Below are positions 1 to 8,475 of a stretch of DNA of 64,000 bases, one piece after another (position 1 is the stretch's first letter; each line of letters begins with the position of its first letter). The DNA is from Flavobacteriaceae bacterium UJ101. GTDB lineage: Bacteria; Bacteroidota; Bacteroidia; Flavobacteriales; UJ101. The stretch is taken from positions 1,436,501 through 1,500,500 of the forward strand of contig CP016269.1 in assembly GCA_001880285.1 (NCBI GenBank), in the 5' to 3' direction. Below the pieces are notes generated by a model. It worked only from the letters and a program-made list of their open reading frames with translations, was not told where the DNA came from and searched no databases. The position numbers were made by a program, and so were the translations under genes.

Positions 1-1
1 A

Positions 2-1432
2 GCAAAATCGGTAGTATTAACCAATGGTACTTTTCTTAATGGGTTAATTCATATTGGAGAAAAACAATTTAGCGGAGGAAGAACAGGAGAAAGTGCAGCT
101 TTTGGAATCACAGAACAATTAGTATCATTAGGGTTTGAATCTGGAAGAATGAAAACAGGCACACCTCCAAGAGTCGACGGACGATCATTAGATTTTTCAA
201 AAATGATTCCTCAACCAGGAGACCAAAACCCTGATAAATTCTCTTACTTAGACACTATCAAATTAACAAAACAATTGGACTGTCAAATGACTTACACTTC
301 AGAAGAAGTTCATGATATTTTGCGTTCAGGTTTTGATCGATCTCCAATGTTTAATGGTGCAATTCAAAGTACCGGACCTCGATATTGTCCTTCTATTGAA
401 GATAAAATAAACCGTTTTGCAGATAAAAACAGGCATCAGATTTTTGTAGAACCAGAAGGTTGGAAAACATGTGAAATGTATGTAAATGGATTTTCTACTT
501 CTTTACCTGAAGATATTCAAGCAAAAGCTTTACGAAAAATAGCCGGTTTTGAAAATGCCAAAATATTCAGACCTGGTTACGCCATTGAATATGATTATTT
601 TCCACCTACACAACTTAAACACACTTTAGAAACAAAACTAATTGATCAATTATATTTTGCTGGACAAATAAACGGAACAACTGGTTACGAAGAAGCCGGA
701 GCACAAGGTCTAATGGCTGGAATTAACGCTGCTTTAAAAACACAAGAAAAAGAACCTTTAATACTAAATCGTGACGAAGCTTATATTGGTGTTTTAATTG
801 ATGATTTAATTACTAAAGGAACAGAAGAACCGTATCGAATGTTCACTTCTCGTGCAGAATATCGTTTATTGCTAAGACAAGACAATGCCGACGAACGTTT
901 AACTCCATTAGGCCATGCTATTGGTCTAGCATCAGAAGAACGATTAAAGAGACTAGAAAAGAAAACAAAAAAGACGGAAAACTTTATTAATTTTTTTGAA
1001 AAAACTTCTGTCAAACCAGAACGAATCAATCCAATATTAGAAGATTTAAATTCAAGCCCTGTAAAAACAAGTCTTAAAATGAAATCAATTGTTTTACGAC
1101 CTCAAATAAGTCTTTATGATTTAAAACAAATATCAAGAGTTTCAAGTTTTATTGAAGAAAATCAAATAGACAATGAAGTCTTAGAACAAACCGAAATTAG
1201 AATCAAATACGACGGCTATATTTCTAGAGAAAAAGAAAATGCAAAAAAATTAAATCGATTAGAAAAATTAAAATTAGCAGAGGATTTAGACTATTGGAAA
1301 TTTGCATCACTATCACATGAGGCAAAAGAAAAATTATCTCAAATTAAACCAACTACTATCGCACAAGCATCACGAATTTCAGGTGTATCGCCATCTGATA
1401 TTTCAGTTTTACTAGTATACTTAGGAAGATAA
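2..1432 (+). CDS. mnmG: MnmG (GidA), tRNA U34 carboxymethylaminomethyl modification enzyme, 5'-truncated by window edge
   Basis: FAD-dependent subunit of the MnmE-MnmG complex, which modifies the wobble uridine of certain tRNAs in the cytoplasm. The frame is open from base 2, so the N-terminal FAD-binding part lies outside the window and 476 residues remain; the E. coli protein has about 629. Family signatures are clear: TGTFLNG-like and GGRxGE blocks at the start, KTGTPPRVDGRS, QING(T)TGYEEAGAQG, and TSRAEYRLLLRQDNAD, then the helical C-terminal domain that ends in LLVYLGR. The methionine at 149 is internal, not a start. The gene is followed closely by a parS-like palindrome and a methyltransferase gene. 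Confidence 0.97.
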   Translation, partial: AKSVVLTNGTFLNGLIHIGEKQFSGGRTGESAAFGITEQLVSLGFESGRMKTGTPPRVDGRSLDFSKMIPQPGDQNPDKFSYLDTIKLTKQLDCQMTYTSEEVHDILRSGFDRSPMFNGAIQSTGPRYCPSIEDKINRFADKNRHQIFVEPEGWKTCEMYVNGFSTSLPEDIQAKALRKIAGFENAKIFRPGYAIEYDYFPPTQLKHTLETKLIDQLYFAGQINGTTGYEEAGAQGLMAGINAALKTQEKEPLILNRDEAYIGVLIDDLITKGTEEPYRMFTSRAEYRLLLRQDNADERLTPLGHAIGLASEERLKRLEKKTKKTENFINFFEKTSVKPERINPILEDLNSSPVKTSLKMKSIVLRPQISLYDLKQISRVSSFIEENQIDNEVLEQTEIRIKYDGYISREKENAKKLNRLEKLKLAEDLDYWKFASLSHEAKEKLSQIKPTTIAQASRISGVSPSDISVLLVYLGR

Positions 1433-1455
1433 AAAGAATACAAATTTTTAACAAC

Positions 1456-1469
1456 GTTCCACGTGGAAC
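1456..1469. promoter_or_regulatory. parS-like palindrome (probable ParB-binding site)
   Basis: The bases GTTCCACGTGGAAC form a perfect 14-bp palindrome in the short gap between mnmG and the methyltransferase gene. This matches the widely conserved chromosomal parS core, TGTTnCACGTGnAACA, with the outer base also matching on the right side. In many bacteria parS sites cluster near the replication origin and are bound by ParB. The match is read directly; binding is inferred. Confidence 0.7.
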
Positions 1470-1488
1470 ATTGTTTCTTATTAATCAA

Positions 1489-1496
1489 TATATTTG
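1489..1496 (+). promoter_or_regulatory. Putative -7 promoter element for the methyltransferase gene
   Basis: TATATTTG fits the Bacteroidota -7 consensus TAnnTTTG. Transcription would begin about seven bases further on, just upstream of the TTG start at 1514. I could not identify a well-spaced -33 element. Confidence 0.4.
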
Positions 1497-1513
1497 CACA
1501 AATTGATATTATT

Positions 1514-2341
1514 TTGAAACTCAAAGATTATTTTTTAACTCAAGAAGAATTCGAATTAGAAGAAAATTCTTTTGGTATTTTGGAAACAAAACCTCAACCA
1601 AAAGTTGAAAATCTTTCTAATTATTATCAAAGTGAAAATTATATTTCACATACTGATTCAAAAAAATCAATCTTTGATTTTGCTTATCAATTTGCAAAAA
1701 AAATCAATTTAAAAAACAAAAAAGTTGTATTACAAAAATACAAAGCTTCAGGAAAACTTCTCGACTACGGATGTGGAACAGGTGATTTTCTAAATTATAT
1801 AAAAGACAAATTTGAAGCAACAGGAATTGAGCCTAATGAAAAAGCAGCTAATTTTGCTAGAAAAAAAAGTTCTTTAAAAATAACTAATCAAACTGATTTA
1901 TCACAATTCAAAAATGAGACTTTTGATATTATTACATTATGGCATGTTTTAGAACACATTCCTAATTTAAAAGAAATTTCAATTGAATTAAAACGTATCT
2001 TAAAAGAAGAGGGTATTTTAATTATTGCCGTTCCTAATCATAAAAGTTATGATGCTAATTATTATCAAAATTTTTGGGCTGCTTATGATGTTCCTAGACA
2101 CTTATGGCATTTCTCAAAAACAGCGATGAAAAATTGGTGGAATCAATTTGAAATGCAAATTATTGAAATTGCTCCTATGAAGTTAGATGCATTTTATGTT
2201 TCTATTCTATCCGAACAATACCGTAATAAAAATATTTTCAGTTTAATTAAGGGAGTCTTTCGAGGTATACTTTCTAATCAAAAAGCTAAAAAGAGTGGAG
2301 AATATTCTTCTCTAATCTATATTTTAAAGAAAAAACAGTAA
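1514..2341 (+). CDS. Class I SAM-dependent methyltransferase
   Basis: A methyltransferase of 275 residues with a Rossmann-type SAM-binding fold. Motif I is LLDYGCGTGDFL, followed by the acidic GIEPNE strand, then the ITLWHVLEHIPN and LKEEGILIIAVPNH motifs typical of the Methyltransf_11/23 type. The substrate cannot be read. The frame extends up to a GTG at 1463, but that codon lies inside the parS-like palindrome and upstream of a good -7 element, so I chose TTG at 1514, which gives an N-terminus beginning LKLKDYFLTQEEF. The position just behind mnmG suggests, as inference only, a housekeeping role. Confidence 0.85.
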   Translation: MKLKDYFLTQEEFELEENSFGILETKPQPKVENLSNYYQSENYISHTDSKKSIFDFAYQFAKKINLKNKKVVLQKYKASGKLLDYGCGTGDFLNYIKDKFEATGIEPNEKAANFARKKSSLKITNQTDLSQFKNETFDIITLWHVLEHIPNLKEISIELKRILKEEGILIIAVPNHKSYDANYYQNFWAAYDVPRHLWHFSKTAMKNWWNQFEMQIIEIAPMKLDAFYVSILSEQYRNKNIFSLIKGVFRGILSNQKAKKSGEYSSLIYILKKKQ

Positions 2342-2475
2342 AAAAAGCTCAAATAAAGCCTTTTAACAGCATTTTGAATCCAAAAGGTGCTGTGTATTCT
2401 TTTTTCAAAAATAATGAAATACCGCAAGCCAACCTTGAAACCATCATAAATAAAAGGTTTCAGAGAAAACCATAT

Positions 2476-2516
2476 AAAAAAAGCCCCTAATTTTAATAAA
2501 ATTAGGGGCTTTTTTT
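2476..2516. terminator. Bidirectional rho-independent terminator
   Basis: A strong hairpin (arms 2481-2494 and 2498-2512, containing AGCCCCTAATTTT and its complement) has an A-run on the left and a T-run on the right. It can serve both the upstream plus-strand methyltransferase and the convergent minus-strand gene. Confidence 0.85.
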
Positions 2517-2527
2517 ATCTTTTAAAC

Positions 2528-3466
2528 TTATTTTAATGTTTTAACACTTTCTCCTACTTTATAACCATTTTGATATAAAACTATTCTATAATCACCTTTT
2601 TCAAAATTTTCTTGTTCCCAATCAAAAGCAACTGGAATTTTATCACGGCTATTATAATTAAAAGCTAACTGATCTGAATAATAAATTTCTTCACCTGTTC
2701 TACTTGTAATTGATCCATTCTCACTTTCATTAAATTTCGCAAGATGACCATTAGGTTTATACAAACAAATGTATAAATCTTTTGGTCCAAACGGTGTTAC
2801 TTCATTTTTATCAATATCAAAAGAAACACGTAATTTATTTACTCTACGAGAACGCACTGTTTCTACTTCTTTACCACTATTTCTAACTTTAATTCCTTCA
2901 ATTGCAAAATTAGAAGCTTTAAGTGTAGAAGCTGTATTCAACAAACTATCTTTTTCTACAATTTCTTCTTTTGCAATTTTAAGTTTTCTTTTCACTGAAT
3001 CACGTTGGATGATCGTTCCTTGATTTTGAACTAACAAATGATCTTTTTGAACTTTCAAAGTCGAATTTTCATTTTGTAATAAAACAATTTGTTCTTTGTA
3101 TGAAACTATCTCTCCTTTTAATGAAGCAATTAAACTTTTTGCTTTATCAACTTCATTTTGAGATAATTTATTCTTGCTCAATAATTTTTTAATTTCATTT
3201 TGCTTATTTATGATCAAAGAATCTTTTGCATTAATCAATACATCTTTACCATCAGAATCTTTTTGCAAAGATTTAAATTCATCTTCCAAAATTCTCAATT
3301 CTAGTTTTAAATCTTCATGAGATGCTATCTCTTGTTCTGATTCTTGAATAACTTCTTGAGTTTCTCCCTCTTGAGCTAAAAAGTAGGCCCACGATCCAAT
3401 TAAACTTATTGTTAGTAAAGAAATAATGACAGCTGGAATAAGTTTTTTGTTATTTTGAGTAGTCAT
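2528..3466 (-). CDS. Membrane-anchored coiled-coil protein of unknown function
   Basis: 312 residues. A single transmembrane segment at about residues 10-30 is followed by a long, Lys/Glu/Gln-rich region (about 35-180) whose heptad pattern indicates a coiled coil. A compact C-terminal region (about 200-312) contains VSFDIDKNEVTPFGPKDLY and a Tyr-rich end, which looks like a beta-sandwich. This order suggests a protein anchored in the inner membrane with the coiled coil and folded domain in the periplasm. I do not recognise a named family; similar flavobacterial proteins are usually annotated as hypothetical. It converges on the methyltransferase and shares the terminator between them. Confidence 0.75.
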   Translation of the reverse strand: MTTQNNKKLIPAVIISLLTISLIGSWAYFLAQEGETQEVIQESEQEIASHEDLKLELRILEDEFKSLQKDSDGKDVLINAKDSLIINKQNEIKKLLSKNKLSQNEVDKAKSLIASLKGEIVSYKEQIVLLQNENSTLKVQKDHLLVQNQGTIIQRDSVKRKLKIAKEEIVEKDSLLNTASTLKASNFAIEGIKVRNSGKEVETVRSRRVNKLRVSFDIDKNEVTPFGPKDLYICLYKPNGHLAKFNESENGSITSRTGEEIYYSDQLAFNYNSRDKIPVAFDWEQENFEKGDYRIVLYQNGYKVGESVKTLK

Positions 3467-3680
3467 AATAAATAAATATTTAATTTTTCCAATATTACAG
3501 ATTTCGTGAATACAATCTTATTAATAAATTCCTAAACTTTATAAAACATCACATTAATTTTACTAAAAAAAGTTAATATAATACAATTTAAAATAGCGAA
3601 TAATAAAATTTCGTTTAACAACTCGAAAAAAATATACTAACTTTCGGATCTAAAACGTTTTAATAAACAAAAAAGAGAAT

Positions 3681-4922
3681 ATGAGGATTTTTAAATTAAT
3701 AATCGTTTTCTTCACAATCACTCTTCTAATGATACAATGTTCAGAGGATGAATCGATTATACGTGACATTACAACCAATCTTCCTCCAACAGCTTCCAGT
3801 TTGAATATTAGTGGAGCTCCTGTTGTTGGACAAATCTTGAAAGGGAATTATACGTATACTGATAAAGAAGGAGACCAAGAAAATGGATCTGAATACAAAT
3901 GGTATAGAGCTGATAATAACACAGGACTCAATAGAATTGAAATTCCTAATGCTACCGATACAGTATATACGGTTACTGATGCCGATGTCTCAAAATTTTT
4001 AAGTTTTGAAGTAACTCCTAAACAAATTGATAGTCAAAAAGGAGAAACTATGCTTTCAAATTATGTTGGCCAAGTAAATGATAATTCTTCTATTTCACAA
4101 TCTATGATTACCGTCTATCAAGTAAACAATGGAGAAATAACAGATCCTTTTAACTATAATGTTATAGGAGAACTATATGAAGCACAACAAGATATTGCTA
4201 AACATAATGAAATATGGGATCTAGTAAAAAAGAGTGTACCCGATTCTTATATCAACCGTATCGCTGAATTTAAAATATTTTGGGGTGTAACCGATGGTCG
4301 TAAATTAGGTTATGTAGAAGCAAATTCTGATTTAACAGTTTGGAATTTTGCAATGGCTATTGATTATGCATATCCTGATGGTGTATTTGACGAAGCTGGA
4401 ACTCTAGAAACCACACTACACGAATTTGCCCATATTTTAACTTTAAACGACACTCAAGTAGATGAAGAAATATCTGTAGGAAATTGTGATAACTATTTTC
4501 CAGATTATCCTAAAGAAGGTTTTGCTCGTTACGGTTGTTCTTTCACAGATTCTTATATTAATCAATACTACGTTCCTTTTTGGGAAAATATATGGAATGC
4601 AGCTCAAAATAATGGATTAATTAATAGCGAAGTTGAATACTTTAGTAATACTTATCCAGAAGAGTTTATAACTAGCTATGCCGGTACCACACCTAGTGAA
4701 GATTTAGCGGAAACATATATTGCTTATATATTAAATCAAAATTCATTAAAACCCATTGTTCAACAGAAAATTGATTTCTTTAAAACATTACCTGAATTTG
4801 AACAAATAAAAACAGAAACAAGAGATAAATTAGGTTCTTTAGCAGGCCGTGTTAGTTCAAAAGTAAGTACCAATCATAGATCGACAGGTGCAATACGCCA
4901 TGGATGTGTAAGAATTCGTTAA
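3681..4922 (+). CDS. Putative zinc metallopeptidase lipoprotein
   Basis: 413 residues with a lipoprotein signal peptide (LLMIQC, lipidated Cys20). Residues about 35-130 look like an Ig/PKD-type beta domain (a GAPVVGQILKGNYTY block). The second part carries HEFAH at 247-251, the HExxH zinc site, and a downstream ExxAE motif at 340-344 that could give the third ligand, as in gluzincins. A GFARYGCS stretch lies between them. It is therefore probably an outer-membrane or surface lipoprotein peptidase; the substrate is unknown. The next gene, also a lipoprotein, begins 1 nt after the stop, so the two are likely co-transcribed. Confidence 0.7.
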   Translation: MRIFKLIIVFFTITLLMIQCSEDESIIRDITTNLPPTASSLNISGAPVVGQILKGNYTYTDKEGDQENGSEYKWYRADNNTGLNRIEIPNATDTVYTVTDADVSKFLSFEVTPKQIDSQKGETMLSNYVGQVNDNSSISQSMITVYQVNNGEITDPFNYNVIGELYEAQQDIAKHNEIWDLVKKSVPDSYINRIAEFKIFWGVTDGRKLGYVEANSDLTVWNFAMAIDYAYPDGVFDEAGTLETTLHEFAHILTLNDTQVDEEISVGNCDNYFPDYPKEGFARYGCSFTDSYINQYYVPFWENIWNAAQNNGLINSEVEYFSNTYPEEFITSYAGTTPSEDLAETYIAYILNQNSLKPIVQQKIDFFKTLPEFEQIKTETRDKLGSLAGRVSSKVSTNHRSTGAIRHGCVRIR

Positions 4923-4923
4923 T

Positions 4924-5346
4924 ATGAGATATTTAATTATTATACTATCATTTATATTGGTTAGTTGTAATTCAACTAAATCGGTTAAAAACGAGCCTTT
5001 ACTTTATTTACAAAAAACAGCTTGTTTTGGTGCTTGTCCCATATATAAAGCCACTATCTATTCTGACGGTAAAATTATGTATAATGGTGAAAAATTTACA
5101 CCTTATATTGGTGAAACGGAAACTCAATTATCAAAAAAAGAGCTGAATGATCTAATTCAAGATTTTGAAGATATTCAATTTGAACAATACAGTTCACATT
5201 ATGTAAATAATAAAATAAGTGATATTCCGTCAACCATTATACAATACAGAGGGAAACAGGTAACCATAAGAGGGTTTAAAGTTCCACCTAAACTAACGGC
5301 TTTGATCAATAAAACACAAAAAACAATTGAACAAACCTTACCATAA
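4924..5346 (+). CDS. DUF6438-type lipoprotein
   Basis: 140 residues with a short lipoprotein signal peptide (ILVSC, Cys15). The core TACFGACPIYKATIYSDG matches the CFGxCPxY pattern that I associate with DUF6438, a small beta-rich domain of unknown function found in Bacteroidota lipoproteins. It starts 1 nt after the metallopeptidase-like lipoprotein gene, which suggests one transcript and possibly a shared location in the envelope. No catalytic site is visible. Confidence 0.65.
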   Translation: MRYLIIILSFILVSCNSTKSVKNEPLLYLQKTACFGACPIYKATIYSDGKIMYNGEKFTPYIGETETQLSKKELNDLIQDFEDIQFEQYSSHYVNNKISDIPSTIIQYRGKQVTIRGFKVPPKLTALINKTQKTIEQTLP

Positions 5347-5379
5347 TAAAAAAAGCTCCTTTTCTAGGAGTTTTTTTTA
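5346..5379. terminator. Bidirectional terminator between lipoprotein gene and holB
   Basis: An A-run, the stem CTCCT/AGGAG with a small loop, then a T-run. The minus-strand holB stop codon lies inside the hairpin. Confidence 0.7.
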
Positions 5380-6488
5380 TGTAAAAAACGTGTGATTTTT
5401 ATTGAAAGATCTAAAAATACAATCTTAGCATTAGCATTTCGTTCAATATGATAAAAAGCAGTATTCATTTCTTCTAAAATATCTTGAATATTGGCTCCGT
5501 GAATAAAAGGAGCAAATTTTTCCCAATTAAAACCACTTTCAGTTAATTCCATAAAAGTTAAATCATCTGTATGATAATTAGTTAATAAAGCTTGACGAAA
5601 TACTTGTAAACTATAATTTAAAAATTGTTTTTGTTTTTCTCTTCCCCAAGAATTAATTTCATTGGCCCATTCTACTAAATTTTTTAATACCTGAGGACGT
5701 GTTTTTGCCATAAAAGCATTACGAATCCAATTCACAAAATAGTGTTCAAATTCATTATCCACTTCATCCGACACTAATTTTAAAGCTTTATTATAATTAC
5801 CTTGTGCTTCAAAAGCAATTTCTTTAGCCCTATTTTCATCTAAGACATAATTGGATACTAACTCTGAAGAAATCTCTTCATCACTTATCCTTTTGAAATT
5901 GATTAATTGAGTTCTAGATCGAATGGTTTGTAAGATATTATCTTCATTTTCAGCAATTAATATAAAAACAGTTTTTGCTGGTGGTTCTTCAATTATTTTC
6001 AATAGTTTATTTGATGCAGCTGTATTTAATTTATCAGCTCCCCAAATAATCATAATTTTATACCCTCCTTCATAACTTTTCAAAGCTAACTTTTTAATAA
6101 TTTTTTCAGCTTCATCAACCCCAATTTGTCCTTGTTTATTTTCAATTCCTAAAAATTGATACCAATCAAATAAAGACCCATAAGGATACTCATTTATAAA
6201 TTCACGCCATTCCTTCAAAAATGAATCGGAAGTAGGTTTAGATTTTACTTTATCATTTGTTGCTACAGGAAAAGCAAAATGTAGATCAGCATGCTGTAAA
6301 TTTTCAACTTTATCTAAAGCCGATTTATTTATAGATAATAATTTTTCAGCATATTGAATAGCCACCATTAATTTACCAACCCCTTGTGGACCTATAAATA
6401 ATTGAGCATGGGGTACTTTACCATATTCTATCGATTCAAAAATATGTTTTTGTAAAGTACTATTACCGATAATTTTATTAAAAATCAT
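5364..6488 (-). CDS. holB: DNA polymerase III subunit delta'
   Basis: 374 residues. Clamp-loader AAA+ protein that loads the beta sliding clamp at the replication fork. The N-terminus has the usual GNSTLQKHIFESI block, a P-loop GPQGVGK at 33-39 and the strongly conserved ADKLNTAASNKLLKIIEEPP region with the TRSRTQ block after it. A bacterial delta' often has a four-cysteine zinc module; here I see no cysteines at all, so the module appears absent. The gene diverges from the sensor-kinase cluster. Confidence 0.92.
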   Translation of the reverse strand: MIFNKIIGNSTLQKHIFESIEYGKVPHAQLFIGPQGVGKLMVAIQYAEKLLSINKSALDKVENLQHADLHFAFPVATNDKVKSKPTSDSFLKEWREFINEYPYGSLFDWYQFLGIENKQGQIGVDEAEKIIKKLALKSYEGGYKIMIIWGADKLNTAASNKLLKIIEEPPAKTVFILIAENEDNILQTIRSRTQLINFKRISDEEISSELVSNYVLDENRAKEIAFEAQGNYNKALKLVSDEVDNEFEHYFVNWIRNAFMAKTRPQVLKNLVEWANEINSWGREKQKQFLNYSLQVFRQALLTNYHTDDLTFMELTESGFNWEKFAPFIHGANIQDILEEMNTAFYHIERNANAKIVFLDLSIKITRFLHKKNS

Positions 6489-6564
6489 ATAGACAAAGAT
6501 AGTTGAATGTTATCGTATTTCGATAATTTATATTTATATTTAAGCATAAACGACTATACAGCAC

Positions 6565-8472
6565 ATGAAGACGAAGAATCTGTTTTATATTATATTATTA
6601 GTTTATGTTCCCTTGTTTTCTCAAATAAATATTTCGGAAAATCCACTTTTTAACGAATTTTTTGGAAATGATGAATTTGAATTAGTGCTTGAAAAAACAG
6701 ATAAAATACTTGAAAGAGGTACTCATGAAGAAAAGGTTTCTGCAAATCTTATCAAAGCTAGTTATATTTTATACAGAGATGATACAGAAAAAGCACTTCA
6801 ATATTTAAATAGAGCTAAAGCACTCTTAGACATCGATAGTGACCCTATTAATCTTTATATATACTATTATATTGAGGCTTTGTATAATATGTATATTCAT
6901 AAAAATTTTGAACGATTAAATAGTTTTGTTGAAGCAATCAAAGTAAAAAAGAAACACAATATTATAGATCCTTTTTTTGTAATTGAAGTAGGTTTAGTGG
7001 AGTATTACTTAGAAATCGAAAATTATCCAAAAGTATTTTCTATTTCTAATTCTGTTTTCAAACAATTAAAAGAAAATAATATTAAATATAACTCTAATAA
7101 AAGTGCTCTTTTTAGATTTAGAGCTGTTTCGGCCAGAAACTTAAAAAGATACGATGAAAGTAAACAGAATTTAGATTCTGCGATGCTATATGCAAAATAT
7201 TACAATGATTCGACCCAAATTGCCCGGGTCATCAAGTATAAAGCAGATTTACTTTTAGATTTAAAACAATATGATAAAGCACTTGAAACTGCAACAAAAG
7301 CTAAAGAACTTTTCGAACGTCATGATCAAAAAAATATGGTCGTTATTTATGATCTTTTAGGGTTCATTGCTTTTGAGCAAAAACAATATGATAAAGCCAA
7401 AATATACCTCGAAAAGGTTCTTAATCAGGATTATATTTATTATTTAACTGACTATGTAAAAACCTCTCAATATTATAGGCGTATTTTAGAAAAGGAAAAT
7501 GAAATTGAAAAAGCTTATCTAACTTTAAAAAAAGAAGATTCTATTAAGCATGCTATTTCGGGACAAAATATTGACAATAAAATACTCAATTTAGAATTAG
7601 ATTATCAAGAATTTCAAAACAATGCTATTTTAGAAAAAAGTAAGAAACGTACTTGGTGGATTATTTACATGCTTATATTTTCATTAATGGGTATTGGATT
7701 ACTGAGTTTTCTTCTCTATCAGCGATCTGTTAACATCAAAAAACTCAAAAAAACCCAGATTAGTATTGAAAATACCAATAGAAAGTTGAAAAAAGTTAAT
7801 TTTAAATTAAGCAAATTCGGAAAAATCGTTTCACATGATTTAAAAGCTCCAATTCGCTCTATAGGCTCTTTAGCAACCTTCATTTTAGAAGATGAACCTC
7901 AACTAAGCAAAAATTCAAAAAAGTACATACACCTCATCCATGAGTCTGTAATGGCAACTGAAAATTTAATTTTAAATATGTTAACATTAGCTCGTGCTGA
8001 AAACAATACTTTTGAAAAAAGAAAAATTTCTTTTGACCAAATAATTCAACAAGTAGAAGTCAATCTATTCTATGATATTCATAGAAGTAATGCAACCCTC
8101 ACCTTCATAAAAAAACCTCAATATATTTATGGAAATAAAATATTACTAATTCAATTATTTCAAAATTTCATTCAAAACTCCATTAAATATAGAGATGAAA
8201 ACCGACCATTAATCATTGAAATTAACTATCACCCAGAAGAAAATAAAATTACTATAGAAGATAACGGTATTGGGATTGATGCAGATAATTTAGATAAATT
8301 ATTCAAAGCATATAATCAAGAAAATTTTGAATCAGTCGATAGAGGTGTTGGACTAGGCTTATACATAACAAAAACTATAGCCGATCTACATGAAATAATT
8401 ATCAAAATATTAACAAAAAAACACGAAAAAACAATAATTAATTTATATTTTGAAAAAAACCATATTCAATAA
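6565..8472 (+). CDS. TPR-containing sensor histidine kinase (paralogue 1)
   Basis: 635 residues. A signal peptide (cleavage near LFSQ) is followed by a TPR-like helical region to about residue 350, one transmembrane helix at about 363-388, a short coiled linker, a HisKA domain with phospho-acceptor His424 (VSHDLKAPIRSI), and a HATPase_c domain with N-box QNSIKY, DNGIGI and GVGLGLYI boxes. The TPRs would therefore lie in the periplasm and the kinase in the cytoplasm. No response regulator is encoded nearby, so it is an orphan kinase. It is very similar to the next gene and 3 nt away from it, which points to tandem duplication. Confidence 0.9.
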   Translation: MKTKNLFYIILLVYVPLFSQINISENPLFNEFFGNDEFELVLEKTDKILERGTHEEKVSANLIKASYILYRDDTEKALQYLNRAKALLDIDSDPINLYIYYYIEALYNMYIHKNFERLNSFVEAIKVKKKHNIIDPFFVIEVGLVEYYLEIENYPKVFSISNSVFKQLKENNIKYNSNKSALFRFRAVSARNLKRYDESKQNLDSAMLYAKYYNDSTQIARVIKYKADLLLDLKQYDKALETATKAKELFERHDQKNMVVIYDLLGFIAFEQKQYDKAKIYLEKVLNQDYIYYLTDYVKTSQYYRRILEKENEIEKAYLTLKKEDSIKHAISGQNIDNKILNLELDYQEFQNNAILEKSKKRTWWIIYMLIFSLMGIGLLSFLLYQRSVNIKKLKKTQISIENTNRKLKKVNFKLSKFGKIVSHDLKAPIRSIGSLATFILEDEPQLSKNSKKYIHLIHESVMATENLILNMLTLARAENNTFEKRKISFDQIIQQVEVNLFYDIHRSNATLTFIKKPQYIYGNKILLIQLFQNFIQNSIKYRDENRPLIIEINYHPEENKITIEDNGIGIDADNLDKLFKAYNQENFESVDRGVGLGLYITKTIADLHEIIIKILTKKHEKTIINLYFEKNHIQ

Positions 8473-8475
8473 TAA

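Noticed and set aside
1463-1513. GTG start at 1463 for the methyltransferase
   Set aside because: It falls inside the parS-like palindrome and upstream of the putative -7 element, so TTG at 1514 fits better.
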